Translations under genes and position numbers: made by a program
Assembly: GCA_018670825.1 (NCBI GenBank)
Contig: JABHIW010000016.1
Span: 1-40,978, forward strand
Source of the DNA: Candidatus Scalindua sp.
Lineage (GTDB): Bacteria; Planctomycetota; Brocadiia; Brocadiales; Scalinduaceae
Direction of reading: 5' to 3'
Length of the DNA stretch: 40,978 bases
Notes under the pieces: generated by a model
Databases searched by the model: none
What the model was told of the DNA's origin: nothing
Seen by the model: the letters and a program-made list of their open reading frames with translations, nothing else
Shown: in pieces, positions 33,274 through 40,978 of the stretch
Layout of the letters: each line of letters opens with the position of its first letter
Numbering within the stretch: position 1 is the first letter of the stretch

Positions 33274-33549
33274 ATGCTCCATTCGTTCAAACATAAAGGG
33301 CTTCAAGAGCTTTATGAGGCAGGTAAGACCGGACGTATAGATCGAGGAATGCATAAGCGCATTATAAGACGACTTGACGCATGGGCTTCAGCATCCAGAC
33401 CGGAAAATATGAATATCCCCGGTTCTGATTTTCATAGGCTGCAAGGTTCTGCGCCAATACGCGACACCGTTCATATTAACGGTTCCTGGTGCGTGACATT
33501 TGAATGGGATGATGGTGCTGAAAATGTAGATTATGTGCAATACCATTAA
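33274..33549 (+). CDS. higB: HigB-type toxin
   Basis: The 91-residue RelE-superfamily toxin is expected to cut mRNA on the ribosome. SFKHKGLQELYEAGKTGRID opens it, MHKRIIRRLDAWASASRPEN follows, and the C-terminal strands SWCVTFEWDDGAENVDYVQY are characteristic of HigB proteins with the order toxin then antitoxin. Length and sequence are complete. It is autoregulated through the upstream palindrome, inferred from position. It ends 9 bases before higA. With the antitoxin shortened, its control may be altered. Confidence 0.9.
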   Translation: MLHSFKHKGLQELYEAGKTGRIDRGMHKRIIRRLDAWASASRPENMNIPGSDFHRLQGSAPIRDTVHINGSWCVTFEWDDGAENVDYVQYH

Positions 33550-33558
33550 AGGGAAAAA

Positions 33559-33792
33559 ATGATAACGAGACAACCGACACCTCCGGGCGAGATTTTAAAG
33601 GAAGATGTTTTCCCGGCTTTGAAGCTCAAATCTTCAAAGGCTGCGGAGGCCTTGCAGATTTCCCGCCAGTATATGAGCGATATCCTGAATTGCCACAAGC
33701 CGCTTACGCCCCTTCTTTGTCTGAAAGTGGTTAAACTTGCCGGAAACGGGCCGGAACTCTGGATGAATATGCAGAGCAAATATAACCTTTAG
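33559..33792 (+). CDS. higA: HigA-type antitoxin, truncated by a nonsense codon
   Basis: The 77-residue XRE-family helix-turn-helix protein has PTPPGEILKEDVFPALKLKS and the recognition region KAAEALQISRQYMSDILNCH, both typical of HigA. AAGGG lies five bases before the ATG. The frame stops at TAG 33790-33792 after MNMQSKYNL, where HigA proteins usually have Trp and continue. The same frame reads on as EAQQNRENQKILAGIPALKD to TAA at 33868-33870, so a TGG-to-TAG change removed about 25 residues. The DNA-binding domain is whole, so repression may survive. Whether toxin binding does is unknown. Confidence 0.85.
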   Translation: MITRQPTPPGEILKEDVFPALKLKSSKAAEALQISRQYMSDILNCHKPLTPLLCLKVVKLAGNGPELWMNMQSKYNL

Positions 33793-33883
33793 GAAGCGCA
33801 GCAGAATCGAGAAAATCAAAAGATATTGGCCGGTATTCCAGCCCTGAAAGATTTTGAATCTACCCTTTAAGGATAAAAATATT

Positions 33884-33960
33884 ATGACCACATGTAACCT
33901 TGACTACAAGCTTACCTGTGGTCATGCGCGCAATCTATCGACCTCCTGTTTGCAGGAGGT
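33884..33960. repeat. Two inverted repeats after higBA
   Basis: ATGACCACA (33884-33892) pairs with TGTGGTCAT (33917-33925), and ACCTCCTG (33941-33948) pairs with CAGGAGGT (33953-33960). The second is followed by GTTCTTTG and could be a weak terminator. The region to 34310 otherwise holds no supported gene. Confidence 0.5.
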
Positions 33961-34310
33961 GTTCTTTGAGGCAATCATTGTTAAGCCAGGAGCATATACA
34001 GGATAGGGGGGATAGGTGGCCCCAGACTTCCCTGTTTTAAAGGAGAACCTAAGGGTCTCCCATCGGGTTCCAGGCTTTCATTCGTGTCTATCATTTCGGA
34101 AGTAAACTCGTCGCCCCTGGCAAATTCATGCCCCAGAAAATCATCGGTTCCATGCAAGTGTCCTATCTATTTATAAATCTTATGGCTCTCTGTTCAGACT
34201 CTCGTGATCCACCGCGTAAGCAATAATATAGTTAAAACCTTTTAAGCTTTTTTGTCTCTATCAATAGGACCGCTTTCCAATCTAATCTTGTGGATTGGCT
34301 ACCAACCCCT

Positions 34311-34490
34311 TTACCGATTCACTGCCCCATCTACCAAGAACTTAATAGTCTTTGGAATATACTTTAATAGCTGGTTCTGCCAGATTGTTTTCCCCGTTAT
34401 AGATAGATGGCTCACCAACACCAAGCATTTTGGCAACATCTTTTTGATAGAGTTAAAGGTCAAGACGTCTTTTCCTCAAGTGGTCCAGTT
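34311..34490 (-). pseudogene. XRE helix-turn-helix regulator relic
   Basis: Across several frames the minus strand reads DHLRKRRLDL, LYQKDVAKMLGVGEPSIYN, and KYIPKTIKFL. This is the order of short XRE-type regulators of the form HxRKRRLDLxLxQK-DVA-x-LGV-x(2)-x-SIYNWE and YIPKIIEFLGY. At least two frameshifts and a stop after RRLDL interrupt it. It is non-functional. Confidence 0.6.
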
Positions 34491-34667
34491 GTACTAAGTG
34501 TTTTTGGATAAGCATTTGGAAGAGCTTTTTTGACTTTAAGTCTAATATGGCAAAAAGGCAACGCAACCCTGGATATTTAATGTTATTACTTTTTAAAATT
34601 AGGTAATTATGGTATGTTGTCTCTCTTAAAAAAGTAATATTCCGTCTTTTAATAGATAGATTAAAAA

Positions 34668-36140
34668 ATGAAAGATATTGCACTGCTCGACACAACTGGT
34701 ATTGTTTTTATGAGTGTGTACCTGGTGTCACTCCTTCTGGTAGGCGTTGTCGGTAGACTGGCACGCAAAGAAGATTCGCTGTCAGACTTTTACCTGAGTG
34801 GCCGTGGTATGGGGTTGTTTGTCCTTTTTCTTACCCTCTATGCAACCCAATACAGTGGTAATACATTGATTGGTATGGCCGGAAAATCATATCGACAAGG
34901 ATACGCTTTTCTTGTAAGCGTAACATTTATGATGTCAGTTATAGGTGCATATTTAATATATGCACCGAAACTTCACCGACTTTCAAAGAAGGAAAAATTT
35001 ATAACAATAGGAGATTATATAGAGCATAGATATCGATCTTCTGTCTTGACAATATTTATCACTATTGTCTGTATTATAACAGTAGGTAGCTATATACTGA
35101 CCAACCTGAAAGCCATCGGTTATATTGTAGAAGTAACAACAGGGGGGCGAGTTACTTTTGTACAGGGAATAATTGCACTGTCTCTGATTATGGTAATTTA
35201 TGAGACGCTTGGAGGAATGCGTAGTGTTGCCTGGACTGACGCAATCCAGGGTATTTTGCTTATAGCAGGATGTATATTTATTTTCTGGGGTATAGAGTAT
35301 CAATATGGAGGCATATCGGCAGTAGCAGAAAAACTTGTTACATCACGTTCTGAGATGTGGCAACCACCTGATTTTGCACAAAAACGATTATGGCTTAGTA
35401 CAATAATAATCATACTATTTGGTATATCAATCTATCCACAGGCTATTCAACGCATATATGCAGCTAAAGATGAAAGAACGTTAAAGCGTTCTTTTCAGAT
35501 AATGATTTTTATGCCTATTGTAACAACTTTTTTTCTAGTTGTCGTGGGTATGGTTGGTATGAGCAGGTTTCCAGGACTTGATAAACGGGGTAGTGAAGAA
35601 ATTACCATGCTTTTGTTAAATGATATGGCGATACATATTCCCGGGGTAAAATATTTTATAATACTTTTTCTTTCAGCAGCCGTCGCAGCCATTATGTCTA
35701 CCGTTGATTCAGCGCTACTGGCAATTTCTTCACTTTTTACTCAGGATATATACCGGCGAATTCGACCTTCAGCATCTCAGTCCAATCTTACCGGTACCGG
35801 TAAGATATTTTCATGGTGTATAATGGCTTGTATGGCATACTTTGCAATGAATCTACCGCAGACAATCTGGAGATTGACTGAGATGAAACTTGAAATCCTC
35901 TGCCAGGTAGCACCTGCCATATTTCTGGGATTGCATATTAAATCGTTGAACTCAAGATCTATTTTGTCGGGTCTTTCAATCGGTATTTGTATAACGTTGT
36001 TTATAATGTTTTCTAAAAGCATAGGGATTCCCATCGTGCCAAAACCGTGGGGAATACATGCCGGTGTTTGGGGCCTTGTGGCTAATTTTACTACAGTTGG
36101 AATTGTTTCAAATTGGAGAAGGCAATCTGTGGTATGTTGA
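34668..36140 (+). CDS. Sodium:solute symporter (SSS family)
   Basis: The 490-residue inner-membrane protein has about 12-13 hydrophobic helices. GIVFMSVYLVSLLLVGVVGR is the first, then DSLSDFYLSGRGMGLFVLFL, the conserved YATQYSGNTLIGMAGKSYRQ, and YETLGGMRSVAWTDAIQGIL, which is the SSS signature around residue 195. SAAVAAIMSTVDSALLAISS is near 345, a region carrying Na-site residues. Substrate is not predictable; carboxylates, amino acids or pantothenate are possible. It is followed, after a REP-like repeat, by a small two-helix protein typical of two-gene SSS transport systems. Gene appears intact and codon use is ordinary. Confidence 0.9.
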   Translation: MKDIALLDTTGIVFMSVYLVSLLLVGVVGRLARKEDSLSDFYLSGRGMGLFVLFLTLYATQYSGNTLIGMAGKSYRQGYAFLVSVTFMMSVIGAYLIYAPKLHRLSKKEKFITIGDYIEHRYRSSVLTIFITIVCIITVGSYILTNLKAIGYIVEVTTGGRVTFVQGIIALSLIMVIYETLGGMRSVAWTDAIQGILLIAGCIFIFWGIEYQYGGISAVAEKLVTSRSEMWQPPDFAQKRLWLSTIIIILFGISIYPQAIQRIYAAKDERTLKRSFQIMIFMPIVTTFFLVVVGMVGMSRFPGLDKRGSEEITMLLLNDMAIHIPGVKYFIILFLSAAVAAIMSTVDSALLAISSLFTQDIYRRIRPSASQSNLTGTGKIFSWCIMACMAYFAMNLPQTIWRLTEMKLEILCQVAPAIFLGLHIKSLNSRSILSGLSIGICITLFIMFSKSIGIPIVPKPWGIHAGVWGLVANFTTVGIVSNWRRQSVVC

Positions 36141-36178
36141 TTAATAGAATAAAACATTGTATATTGTATTAAAACATT

Positions 36179-36277
36179 TTGTCATTCCCGCAATCTGTTG
36201 AGTGGGAATCTAGTCCTTATAGCTTCTGGATTTCTGTTTCCCCGTCCGAACGGAACCGGGTGGGCACGAGAATGACA
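36179..36277. repeat. REP-like palindromic repeat (GTCATTCCCGC family)
   Basis: The element starts TTGTCATTCCCGCAATC and ends GAATGACA, with the internal GGGAATCTAG found also at 15664. It separates the symporter from its small partner gene and may stabilise or attenuate the transcript. Confidence 0.7.
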
Positions 36278-36313
36278 TTATTGTTAAATAATCACTAATT
36301 TTGGTAAAAATTA

Positions 36314-36520
36314 ATGACAAAGTTTAGGCTATGTTGTATTTCAACTTTACTTCTTATCGCAACAGTACCATGGTTTTTTACGGAATTCAGAACAAGTAAT
36401 CTTTTTGGATTTCCCTCATGGGCTTTTTATAGTCTCTGCATCACATTTTTGTATGCAATAGTGACCGCTATTTTCTTTCAACGTTATTGGTCTCTATTTG
36501 CCAATGACGATGACGAATAA
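36314..36520 (+). CDS. Small two-helix membrane protein, symporter partner
   Basis: The 68-residue protein has two membrane segments: LCCISTLLLIATVPWFF and SWAFYSLCITFLYAIVTAIF. The motif FGFPSWAFYSL between them and an acidic tail (NDDDE) are typical of small DUF3311/DUF997-like subunits encoded next to SSS symporters. It probably aids stability or activity of the transporter. It lies about 170 bases after the symporter. Confidence 0.75.
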   Translation: MTKFRLCCISTLLLIATVPWFFTEFRTSNLFGFPSWAFYSLCITFLYAIVTAIFFQRYWSLFANDDDE

Positions 36521-36576
36521 GGTATTCTAAAAAAACTTATTCGTGTTAATATTTTAAATTCGTATCTGTAAATTAA

Positions 36577-37350
36577 ATGATTGATACATACAAAAAATTA
36601 CCGGGAAATAATTGTGGTGAATGTGGAGAAACCACATGTATGGCGTTTGCATTGAGGGTAAAGAGCGCAAAACGGAAGATATCTGAATGTCCTTATGTAA
36701 AGCAGGAAGATGAGGGGTCGGTCGGTCAAGAGTCTGTTGTTACAATGGAGAATAATTATAAACGTGTAAGCAGGGAATTGGAAGAAGAGGTAAAGCGTGT
36801 TGATCTCAAAGAGGCTGCTGCTGCCATAGGCGGAGATTACGAGAATAGAGATGGCGGAGGAGTTATAAAACTCAAAATGATGAATAAGGAGTATAATGTT
36901 CACAATGAGGGCTTATTTGATAATGGTAATTATTGCGAGGACTCCTGGTCAAAAATAATAATCTATGATTATGTGCGTAGAAAGGGAGACACACCATTAA
37001 CCGGTAGCTGGGTTTCCATGGGACATTTTCCCGATGCAGCATCACATTCAAAGGCCTTTCAGAAGAATGCGGAGGATAAAATAGCAGAAAAGTTCAACAG
37101 TAATCTGAGTGGGCTGGTGTCACGATGCAATGAACTGGAAGGTTTTGACGCCAGTGGGGAATTGAAAGCCGATTACGTTTGCGGATTTAATCTATTGCCA
37201 CGTGTACCAATGTATCTCTCCTTCTGGGAAGCCGATGATGAATACTCTGCGAGTTGTAAATTGTATGTAGACCGAAATGCAGATGCATATATAGATATAG
37301 AATATCTTGCCTATCTCCTCGAGTGGTTTGTTAAAATCTTTGTTGAATGA
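36577..37350 (+). CDS. Fe-S domain / DUF3786 protein
   Basis: The 257-residue protein opens with a 4Fe-4S motif: NNCGECGETTCMAFALRVKS with a fourth Cys in ISECPY (C-x2-C-x4-C-x16-C spacing). This matches the Fe-S domain found in RnfB, acetyl-CoA decarbonylase and corrinoid proteins. The rest is DUF3786-like, with GDTPLTGSWVSMGHFPDAAS and DYVCGFNLLPRVPMYLSFWE. Such proteins are found mostly in strict anaerobes with one-carbon or acetyl-CoA metabolism. The precise reaction is unknown. It follows the symporter genes on the same strand. Confidence 0.75.
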   Translation: MIDTYKKLPGNNCGECGETTCMAFALRVKSAKRKISECPYVKQEDEGSVGQESVVTMENNYKRVSRELEEEVKRVDLKEAAAAIGGDYENRDGGGVIKLKMMNKEYNVHNEGLFDNGNYCEDSWSKIIIYDYVRRKGDTPLTGSWVSMGHFPDAASHSKAFQKNAEDKIAEKFNSNLSGLVSRCNELEGFDASGELKADYVCGFNLLPRVPMYLSFWEADDEYSASCKLYVDRNADAYIDIEYLAYLLEWFVKIFVE

Positions 37351-37377
37351 TCAAAACAATACCTACGAGGTGTGGTT

Positions 37378-37698
37378 TCAGTAATGAATAGCAAGCCAGA
37401 TAGTCTCTTCTTCAGGATCAGTCCATTCCACCCGATGTTTCCGGTGTGCGGGTATATTGATATAATCACCGGTTTTTAAAGTAACTGTTCCATCATCACC
37501 TTCAAACAGCACTCCGGCGTTCCCTTTTAGTACGAGTACCCATTCGTTTTTATCTTGGTCATACCACTCTCCTTCGGCGGTAGCATGACCTTTGGAAATA
37601 ATTCTTTCAATTTTGAATTGATGTGTCCGGAGGACTGTCTCTAAAATTTCATCAGGAGTCTGTTTTTGTATGCCTGAGAATATGTTCCCGATATCCAT
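37378..37698 (-). CDS. Cupin-domain protein
   Basis: The 106-residue single cupin has NEWVLVLKGNAGVLFEGDDG and LKTGDYINIPAHRKHRVEWT, the second cupin motif with G-D-x(3)-P-x(3)-H. The first motif lacks the usual HxH, so metal binding may be partial. It lies 10 bases after the glyoxalase-like gene in a three-gene minus-strand run, probably an operon. Substrate unknown. Confidence 0.8.
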   Translation of the reverse strand: MDIGNIFSGIQKQTPDEILETVLRTHQFKIERIISKGHATAEGEWYDQDKNEWVLVLKGNAGVLFEGDDGTVTLKTGDYINIPAHRKHRVEWTDPEEETIWLAIHY

Positions 37699-37708
37699 TT
37701 TCTTCTGC

Positions 37709-38140
37709 TTAATACTGTGCTAATTCTAATAAAATCCTATCCGGTCCCCATAAGTAAACCAACTGTTTTCCGGTCTTGGGGTAGGTATGGACTGCACTTA
37801 GAAATTTAAGCCCTTTATCTTTCAGGCGGGAAACTTCGTCATCAATATTATCAACCTCAAATGCAATATGACGAAATCCAATCTGGTTTGCTTTATCCAT
37901 ATATGGATCTTTTCCGGATGGGGGAGAGGCATACTCTATTAATTCCAGATTTGTTTCTGTATTGGGTAGTGATAATGTTACGTATCTGGCCTTGACATCA
38001 GGCAGGCCAACTATTGAAGATATCCATTCTCCTGCCAAGTCTGATTCGTCTCCTACTTCAAAACCTAGCTGAATGAAAAATGCTTTTGTTTCATCGAGAT
38101 TGCTGACGACAATGTTAACATGATTGATTTTTTTAAACAT
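37709..38140 (-). CDS. Glyoxalase/VOC-family protein
   Basis: The 143-residue protein starts FKKINHVNIVVSNLDETKAF, with a metal-ligand His in the first strand. It has ETNLELIEYASPPSGK, IGFRHIAFEVDNIDDEVSRL and YLWGPDRILLELAQY, where the Glu of LLEL is the fourth ligand. This matches VOC proteins such as methylmalonyl-CoA epimerase-like or lactoylglutathione lyase-like enzymes. The substrate is not assignable. It is between the flavin-reductase and cupin genes. Confidence 0.8.
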   Translation of the reverse strand: MFKKINHVNIVVSNLDETKAFFIQLGFEVGDESDLAGEWISSIVGLPDVKARYVTLSLPNTETNLELIEYASPPSGKDPYMDKANQIGFRHIAFEVDNIDDEVSRLKDKGLKFLSAVHTYPKTGKQLVYLWGPDRILLELAQY

Positions 38141-38175
38141 TTAATGGTATTGGCATAAGAAACAAATTAAAGGAA

Positions 38176-38763
38176 TTAAGACTTATTATTTAAACCTTGT
38201 ATCTCTTTCCCCATAGAAAATGCCTTTCCCAGAGTCTTGCCGATTCCATGATATGTACGGACTTCCGGAGCAAAAAGAACAGGTAGGACTTTATTAATAT
38301 CAGGCAACCCTTTCTCTCCGAGTACGGATTCATCAGCCTTAACGTCAACAATTTCACCAACAAATAAAGTGTGTGTTCCTATTTCCGTATTATGTGTCAT
38401 TTTGCATTCAAGGATTAAGGGAAATTCGTTTATATATGGTGCATCAACCAGATCACTCTTTACTGGAGTCAGTCCTGTATCAGCAAATTTGTTTGTTTTA
38501 CTTCCTGTGGCAATCCCGAAATAGTCAGCCTCTTTCGACTGGTTTTCAGAAGGTATATTGATAGTAAATGCTTTTCTATCAATAATATTACTGTAGGAAT
38601 AAGTGGCTTTTCTTAATGATATATTAACACTCTGTGGTTTTGAACAGCAAATACCGCCCCAGGCGATTGTCATCACATTAGGCTTTCCTTCGCTATCATA
38701 TGTACCCACTACCCAGAGAGGTGTGGGACATGCCAGAGTTTTCACTCCTAATGATTTTTTCAT
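38176..38763 (-). CDS. Flavin reductase-like / flavoredoxin protein
   Basis: The 195-residue protein has the FMN-binding split-barrel pattern. LACPTPLWVVGTYDSEGKPN opens it, MTIAWGGICCSKPQSVNISL follows, and RKAFTINIPSENQSKEADYF and KMTHNTEIGTHTLFVGEIVD are conserved in flavoredoxins and related flavin reductases. It would bind FMN in the cytoplasm and move electrons in anaerobic metabolism. It is first in the run with the VOC and cupin genes. Confidence 0.85.
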   Translation of the reverse strand: MKKSLGVKTLACPTPLWVVGTYDSEGKPNVMTIAWGGICCSKPQSVNISLRKATYSYSNIIDRKAFTINIPSENQSKEADYFGIATGSKTNKFADTGLTPVKSDLVDAPYINEFPLILECKMTHNTEIGTHTLFVGEIVDVKADESVLGEKGLPDINKVLPVLFAPEVRTYHGIGKTLGKAFSMGKEIQGLNNKS

Positions 38764-38846
38764 GAATACCTCTCCTTATTTGTTTTGTTAATCACCAACT
38801 CCTATCATTATGCCAAATAACCAGAATATTTTTAGTGGCGTTGTAG

Positions 38847-39359
38847 CTATTCATTGTTGTTTGAGTATTGTTGATGTTCGTTATGTTTATAAACTAACTC
38901 AATACCGGCTTCCTTAAAAATTTTTTCTGATTCCTCTCCCTGGTGATATTTCCTTTCACAAACAACTCGTTTTATACCACAATTGATAAGAAGCATTGCA
39001 CACGTTCTACACGGAGTCATTCTGGTATAGATAGTGGCACCTGATATTGAAACACCTATTTTTGCAGCCTGGCAGATAGCGTTCTGTTCAGCATGGACAG
39101 TACGCATACAGTGTTCTGTAATGCTACCATTTTCGTGAGTCACCTTTTTCATGTGGTGTCCCACTTCATCACAATGTGGAAAACCTGATGGGGAACCTAC
39201 ATAACCGGACACTATGAACTGTCTGTCCTTTGCGATAACACAACCGCTTTTCCCGCGATCACAAGTTGCTCTCTTAGAAATAGCATTAGCAACTTCCATA
39301 AAGTAATCATCCCATGACGGCCTTTTGCTAGATTCTTTATCGTTAATGTGATCAGTCAT
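38847..39359 (-). CDS. dCMP deaminase (ComEB-like)
   Basis: About 170 residues from the ATG before TDHIND; an in-frame TTG 15 bases upstream, overlapping the serA stop, is an alternative start. Deaminates dCMP to dUMP for thymidylate synthesis. PSWDDYFMEVANAISKRATC is the family N-terminus, VHAEQNAICQAA carries the zinc His and catalytic Glu, and TPCRTCAMLLINCGIKRVVC has the two zinc Cys. It is tightly linked downstream of serA. Confidence 0.9.
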   Translation of the reverse strand: MTDHINDKESSKRPSWDDYFMEVANAISKRATCDRGKSGCVIAKDRQFIVSGYVGSPSGFPHCDEVGHHMKKVTHENGSITEHCMRTVHAEQNAICQAAKIGVSISGATIYTRMTPCRTCAMLLINCGIKRVVCERKYHQGEESEKIFKEAGIELVYKHNEHQQYSNNNE

Positions 39360-39370
39360 AGGACTAAAAC

Positions 39371-40978
39371 TCAATTTAAGTCTATCTGATGGACCGTAAT
39401 AATATTTTCTAGCTTTAACAACTCTTCCAGTATTGCATCATTGACAGGTTGGTCAATGTTAATAAAGGAGACGGCTTCCTGTAAACAAGATTCGCTGGAT
39501 CCTTGTACGAAAGTTTTATCCAGAGTTAATTGCATTCGAGAAACATTTATTTGATGGCTACCAAGAATTGAAGTCACTTTACCGATTACTCCGGGTCTGT
39601 CGTAATTATGAAGTGCCAGGATATATCCATCAGGTATAACCTCAAGGTAAAAATCATTAAAACGCACAAACCTATAATTTTTGTTTCCAAATAGTGTGCC
39701 TGCAATTAAATTGGTTTTATCTTCGCATGTAACAGAAAGAGTAATCTGATTCGCAAAATCCTGTACATGATGCACTACGTTCTCTTCCACAACTATACCC
39801 CTGGACTCAGCCACACTGAGCGCATTTACAAAATTAACGGATCCATCAGAAATGGTATTCAAAAAGCCATAAACCAGAGCAGAGGTTAGTGCTTTAGTGT
39901 CGTAATCGGTGACCGCACCTGAATAGCTTATAGTTAATTTCTTTATTTCAGCATGGTTTTCTCGGTGAATCTGGCCTTGAAAGGATCCTAATTTGTCACA
40001 AAGTTTTAAGTATGGGCCAAGGACTTTAACCATTTCGGAACTGATAGACGGGCAATTTAAACTATTACGTATTTCTCCGGAAAGTAGAAAGTCCCGGATC
40101 TGCTCTGCGACCTGAACGGCAACATTAACCTGTGCTTCCGCAGTAGATGCTCCAAGATGGGGTGTGCAAATTACACGATCATGCTTTAAGAGAGGGTTGT
40201 CTTGTGGAGGCGGCTCCTCTTCAAAAACATCAATCGCTGCCCCGGCAACTTTGCCAGAGTCTAACCCTTCAATAAGGTCAGATTCATTAACTATTCCACC
40301 ACGGGCACAATTGATGATACGAACGCCGGTTTTCATTGTCTCTATTGTGCTCTTGCTTATCAGGTTACGAGTTGAATCATTTAATGGAACGTGGACCGTA
40401 ATATAATCAGCACGTTCAAAGAGTTTTTCTTTCGTAACCAACTCAACTCCATTCTTTGCCGCAATTTCTGCGGTTAGAAAAGGGTCAAATACCATAACTC
40501 TCATTTTGAGACCTTGTGCACGATCAGCAGTAATCTTGCCTATATTTCCATACCCGAATACTCCCAGTACCTTACCTGTCACTTCTATTCCAGTAAATTT
40601 AGACTTTTCCCATTTTCCCCCATTCATGCTTTTATCCGCTTGCGGAATATGGCGTGAAAGAGACATGAGCATTGCAATAGCATGTTCAGCGGTTGTAGTG
40701 GCATTCCCACTGGGTGTATTGACAACGATAACACCGCGTTCCGTGGCAGTATTGCAATCTATATTATCCACTCCAATACCGGCTCTACCAATAATCTTTA
40801 ATTTATTTACCGCTGCAAAAACATCTTTTGTGACTTTAGTTGAAGAACGAATGATGAGTGCATCTGTGTCCTGAAGTTCTTTAATTAAATCTTCAGGACT
40901 CAGATTAGTTTTGTAAACCACCTGAATCCCATCAGCAGCATTTAGCACATCAATGCCATCCTGAGACATTTTATCTGA
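39371..40978 (-). CDS. serA: D-3-phosphoglycerate dehydrogenase, 5' end outside window
   Basis: First enzyme of serine synthesis, oxidising 3-phosphoglycerate with NAD. The frame is open to the window edge (reading SDKMSQDGIDVL), so the true start is just outside. The NAD loop GVFGYGNIGKITADRA, the catalytic Arg in NCARGGIVNESDLI, and the catalytic Glu and His in EEEPPP and TPHLGAS are present. An allosteric substrate-binding domain and a C-terminal ACT domain (ALHNYDRPGVIGKVTSILGS) follow, as in the long form of about 530 residues. It ends next to the dCMP deaminase start. Confidence 0.95.
   Translation of the reverse strand, partial: SDKMSQDGIDVLNAADGIQVVYKTNLSPEDLIKELQDTDALIIRSSTKVTKDVFAAVNKLKIIGRAGIGVDNIDCNTATERGVIVVNTPSGNATTTAEHAIAMLMSLSRHIPQADKSMNGGKWEKSKFTGIEVTGKVLGVFGYGNIGKITADRAQGLKMRVMVFDPFLTAEIAAKNGVELVTKEKLFERADYITVHVPLNDSTRNLISKSTIETMKTGVRIINCARGGIVNESDLIEGLDSGKVAGAAIDVFEEEPPPQDNPLLKHDRVICTPHLGASTAEAQVNVAVQVAEQIRDFLLSGEIRNSLNCPSISSEMVKVLGPYLKLCDKLGSFQGQIHRENHAEIKKLTISYSGAVTDYDTKALTSALVYGFLNTISDGSVNFVNALSVAESRGIVVEENVVHHVQDFANQITLSVTCEDKTNLIAGTLFGNKNYRFVRFNDFYLEVIPDGYILALHNYDRPGVIGKVTSILGSHQINVSRMQLTLDKTFVQGSSESCLQEAVSFINIDQPVNDAILEELLKLENIITVHQIDLN

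Overview
The window is AT-rich Gram-negative bacterial DNA. Its gene set is a large family of sulfotransferases, a tail-collar (MdpB-like) protein, a DUF3786 Fe-S protein, and abundant decayed IS, reverse transcriptase and group II intron debris. By inference only, this fits a Planctomycetota genome, most likely an anammox (Brocadiales, Scalindua-like) relative. No rRNA or marker gene is present to prove it.

Layout. 1-4.1 kb is a mobile-element graveyard around one intact sulfotransferase. It holds an IS1182-like fragment, sulfotransferase debris, and an IS66-type element with perfect 21-bp inverted repeats inserted in an ISL3 transposase. 4.3-13.8 kb looks like a peptide- or polymer-modification island: an asparagine-synthetase/lasso-cyclase-like protein, an HPr-kinase-like protein, a sulfotransferase fused to a second HPr-kinase-like domain, and a nucleotidyltransferase-like/methyltransferase fusion. 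Between them, on the minus strand at 7549-7686, is a 45-codon ORF. Its peptide has the aromatic-xx-P-x-L leader spacing of lasso-peptide precursors, a Gly1/Glu8 ring pair in the predicted core, and a C-terminal Ser. The usual lasso leader-binding (RRE) and protease partners were not found, so this is a candidate, not a proven RiPP locus.

14.4-24.3 kb is a surface-polysaccharide decoration cluster: glycosyltransferases, an FkbM methyltransferase and several sulfotransferases. One sulfotransferase is fused to a four-cysteine U32-peptidase-like domain. Several genes here are broken. 24.4-26.8 kb holds an IS200 element and two interrupted genes (UPF0489 and formyltransferase). 26.9-31.2 kb carries a cytoplasmic-looking type I substrate-binding protein, a repeat-containing small protein, an MdpB-like protein and a GNAT acetyltransferase, set among a family of composite palindromic repeats. 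31.3-34.5 kb has a PRMT-like methyltransferase, a MITE-like element and a higBA toxin-antitoxin pair with a recognisable operator and a truncated antitoxin.

34.7-41 kb is ordinary chromosome: a sodium:solute symporter and its small partner, a DUF3786 protein, cupin, glyoxalase-like and flavin-reductase genes, dCMP deaminase, and serA running off the right edge. The contrast between an intact right end and a decaying accessory left three quarters is the main feature of the window.
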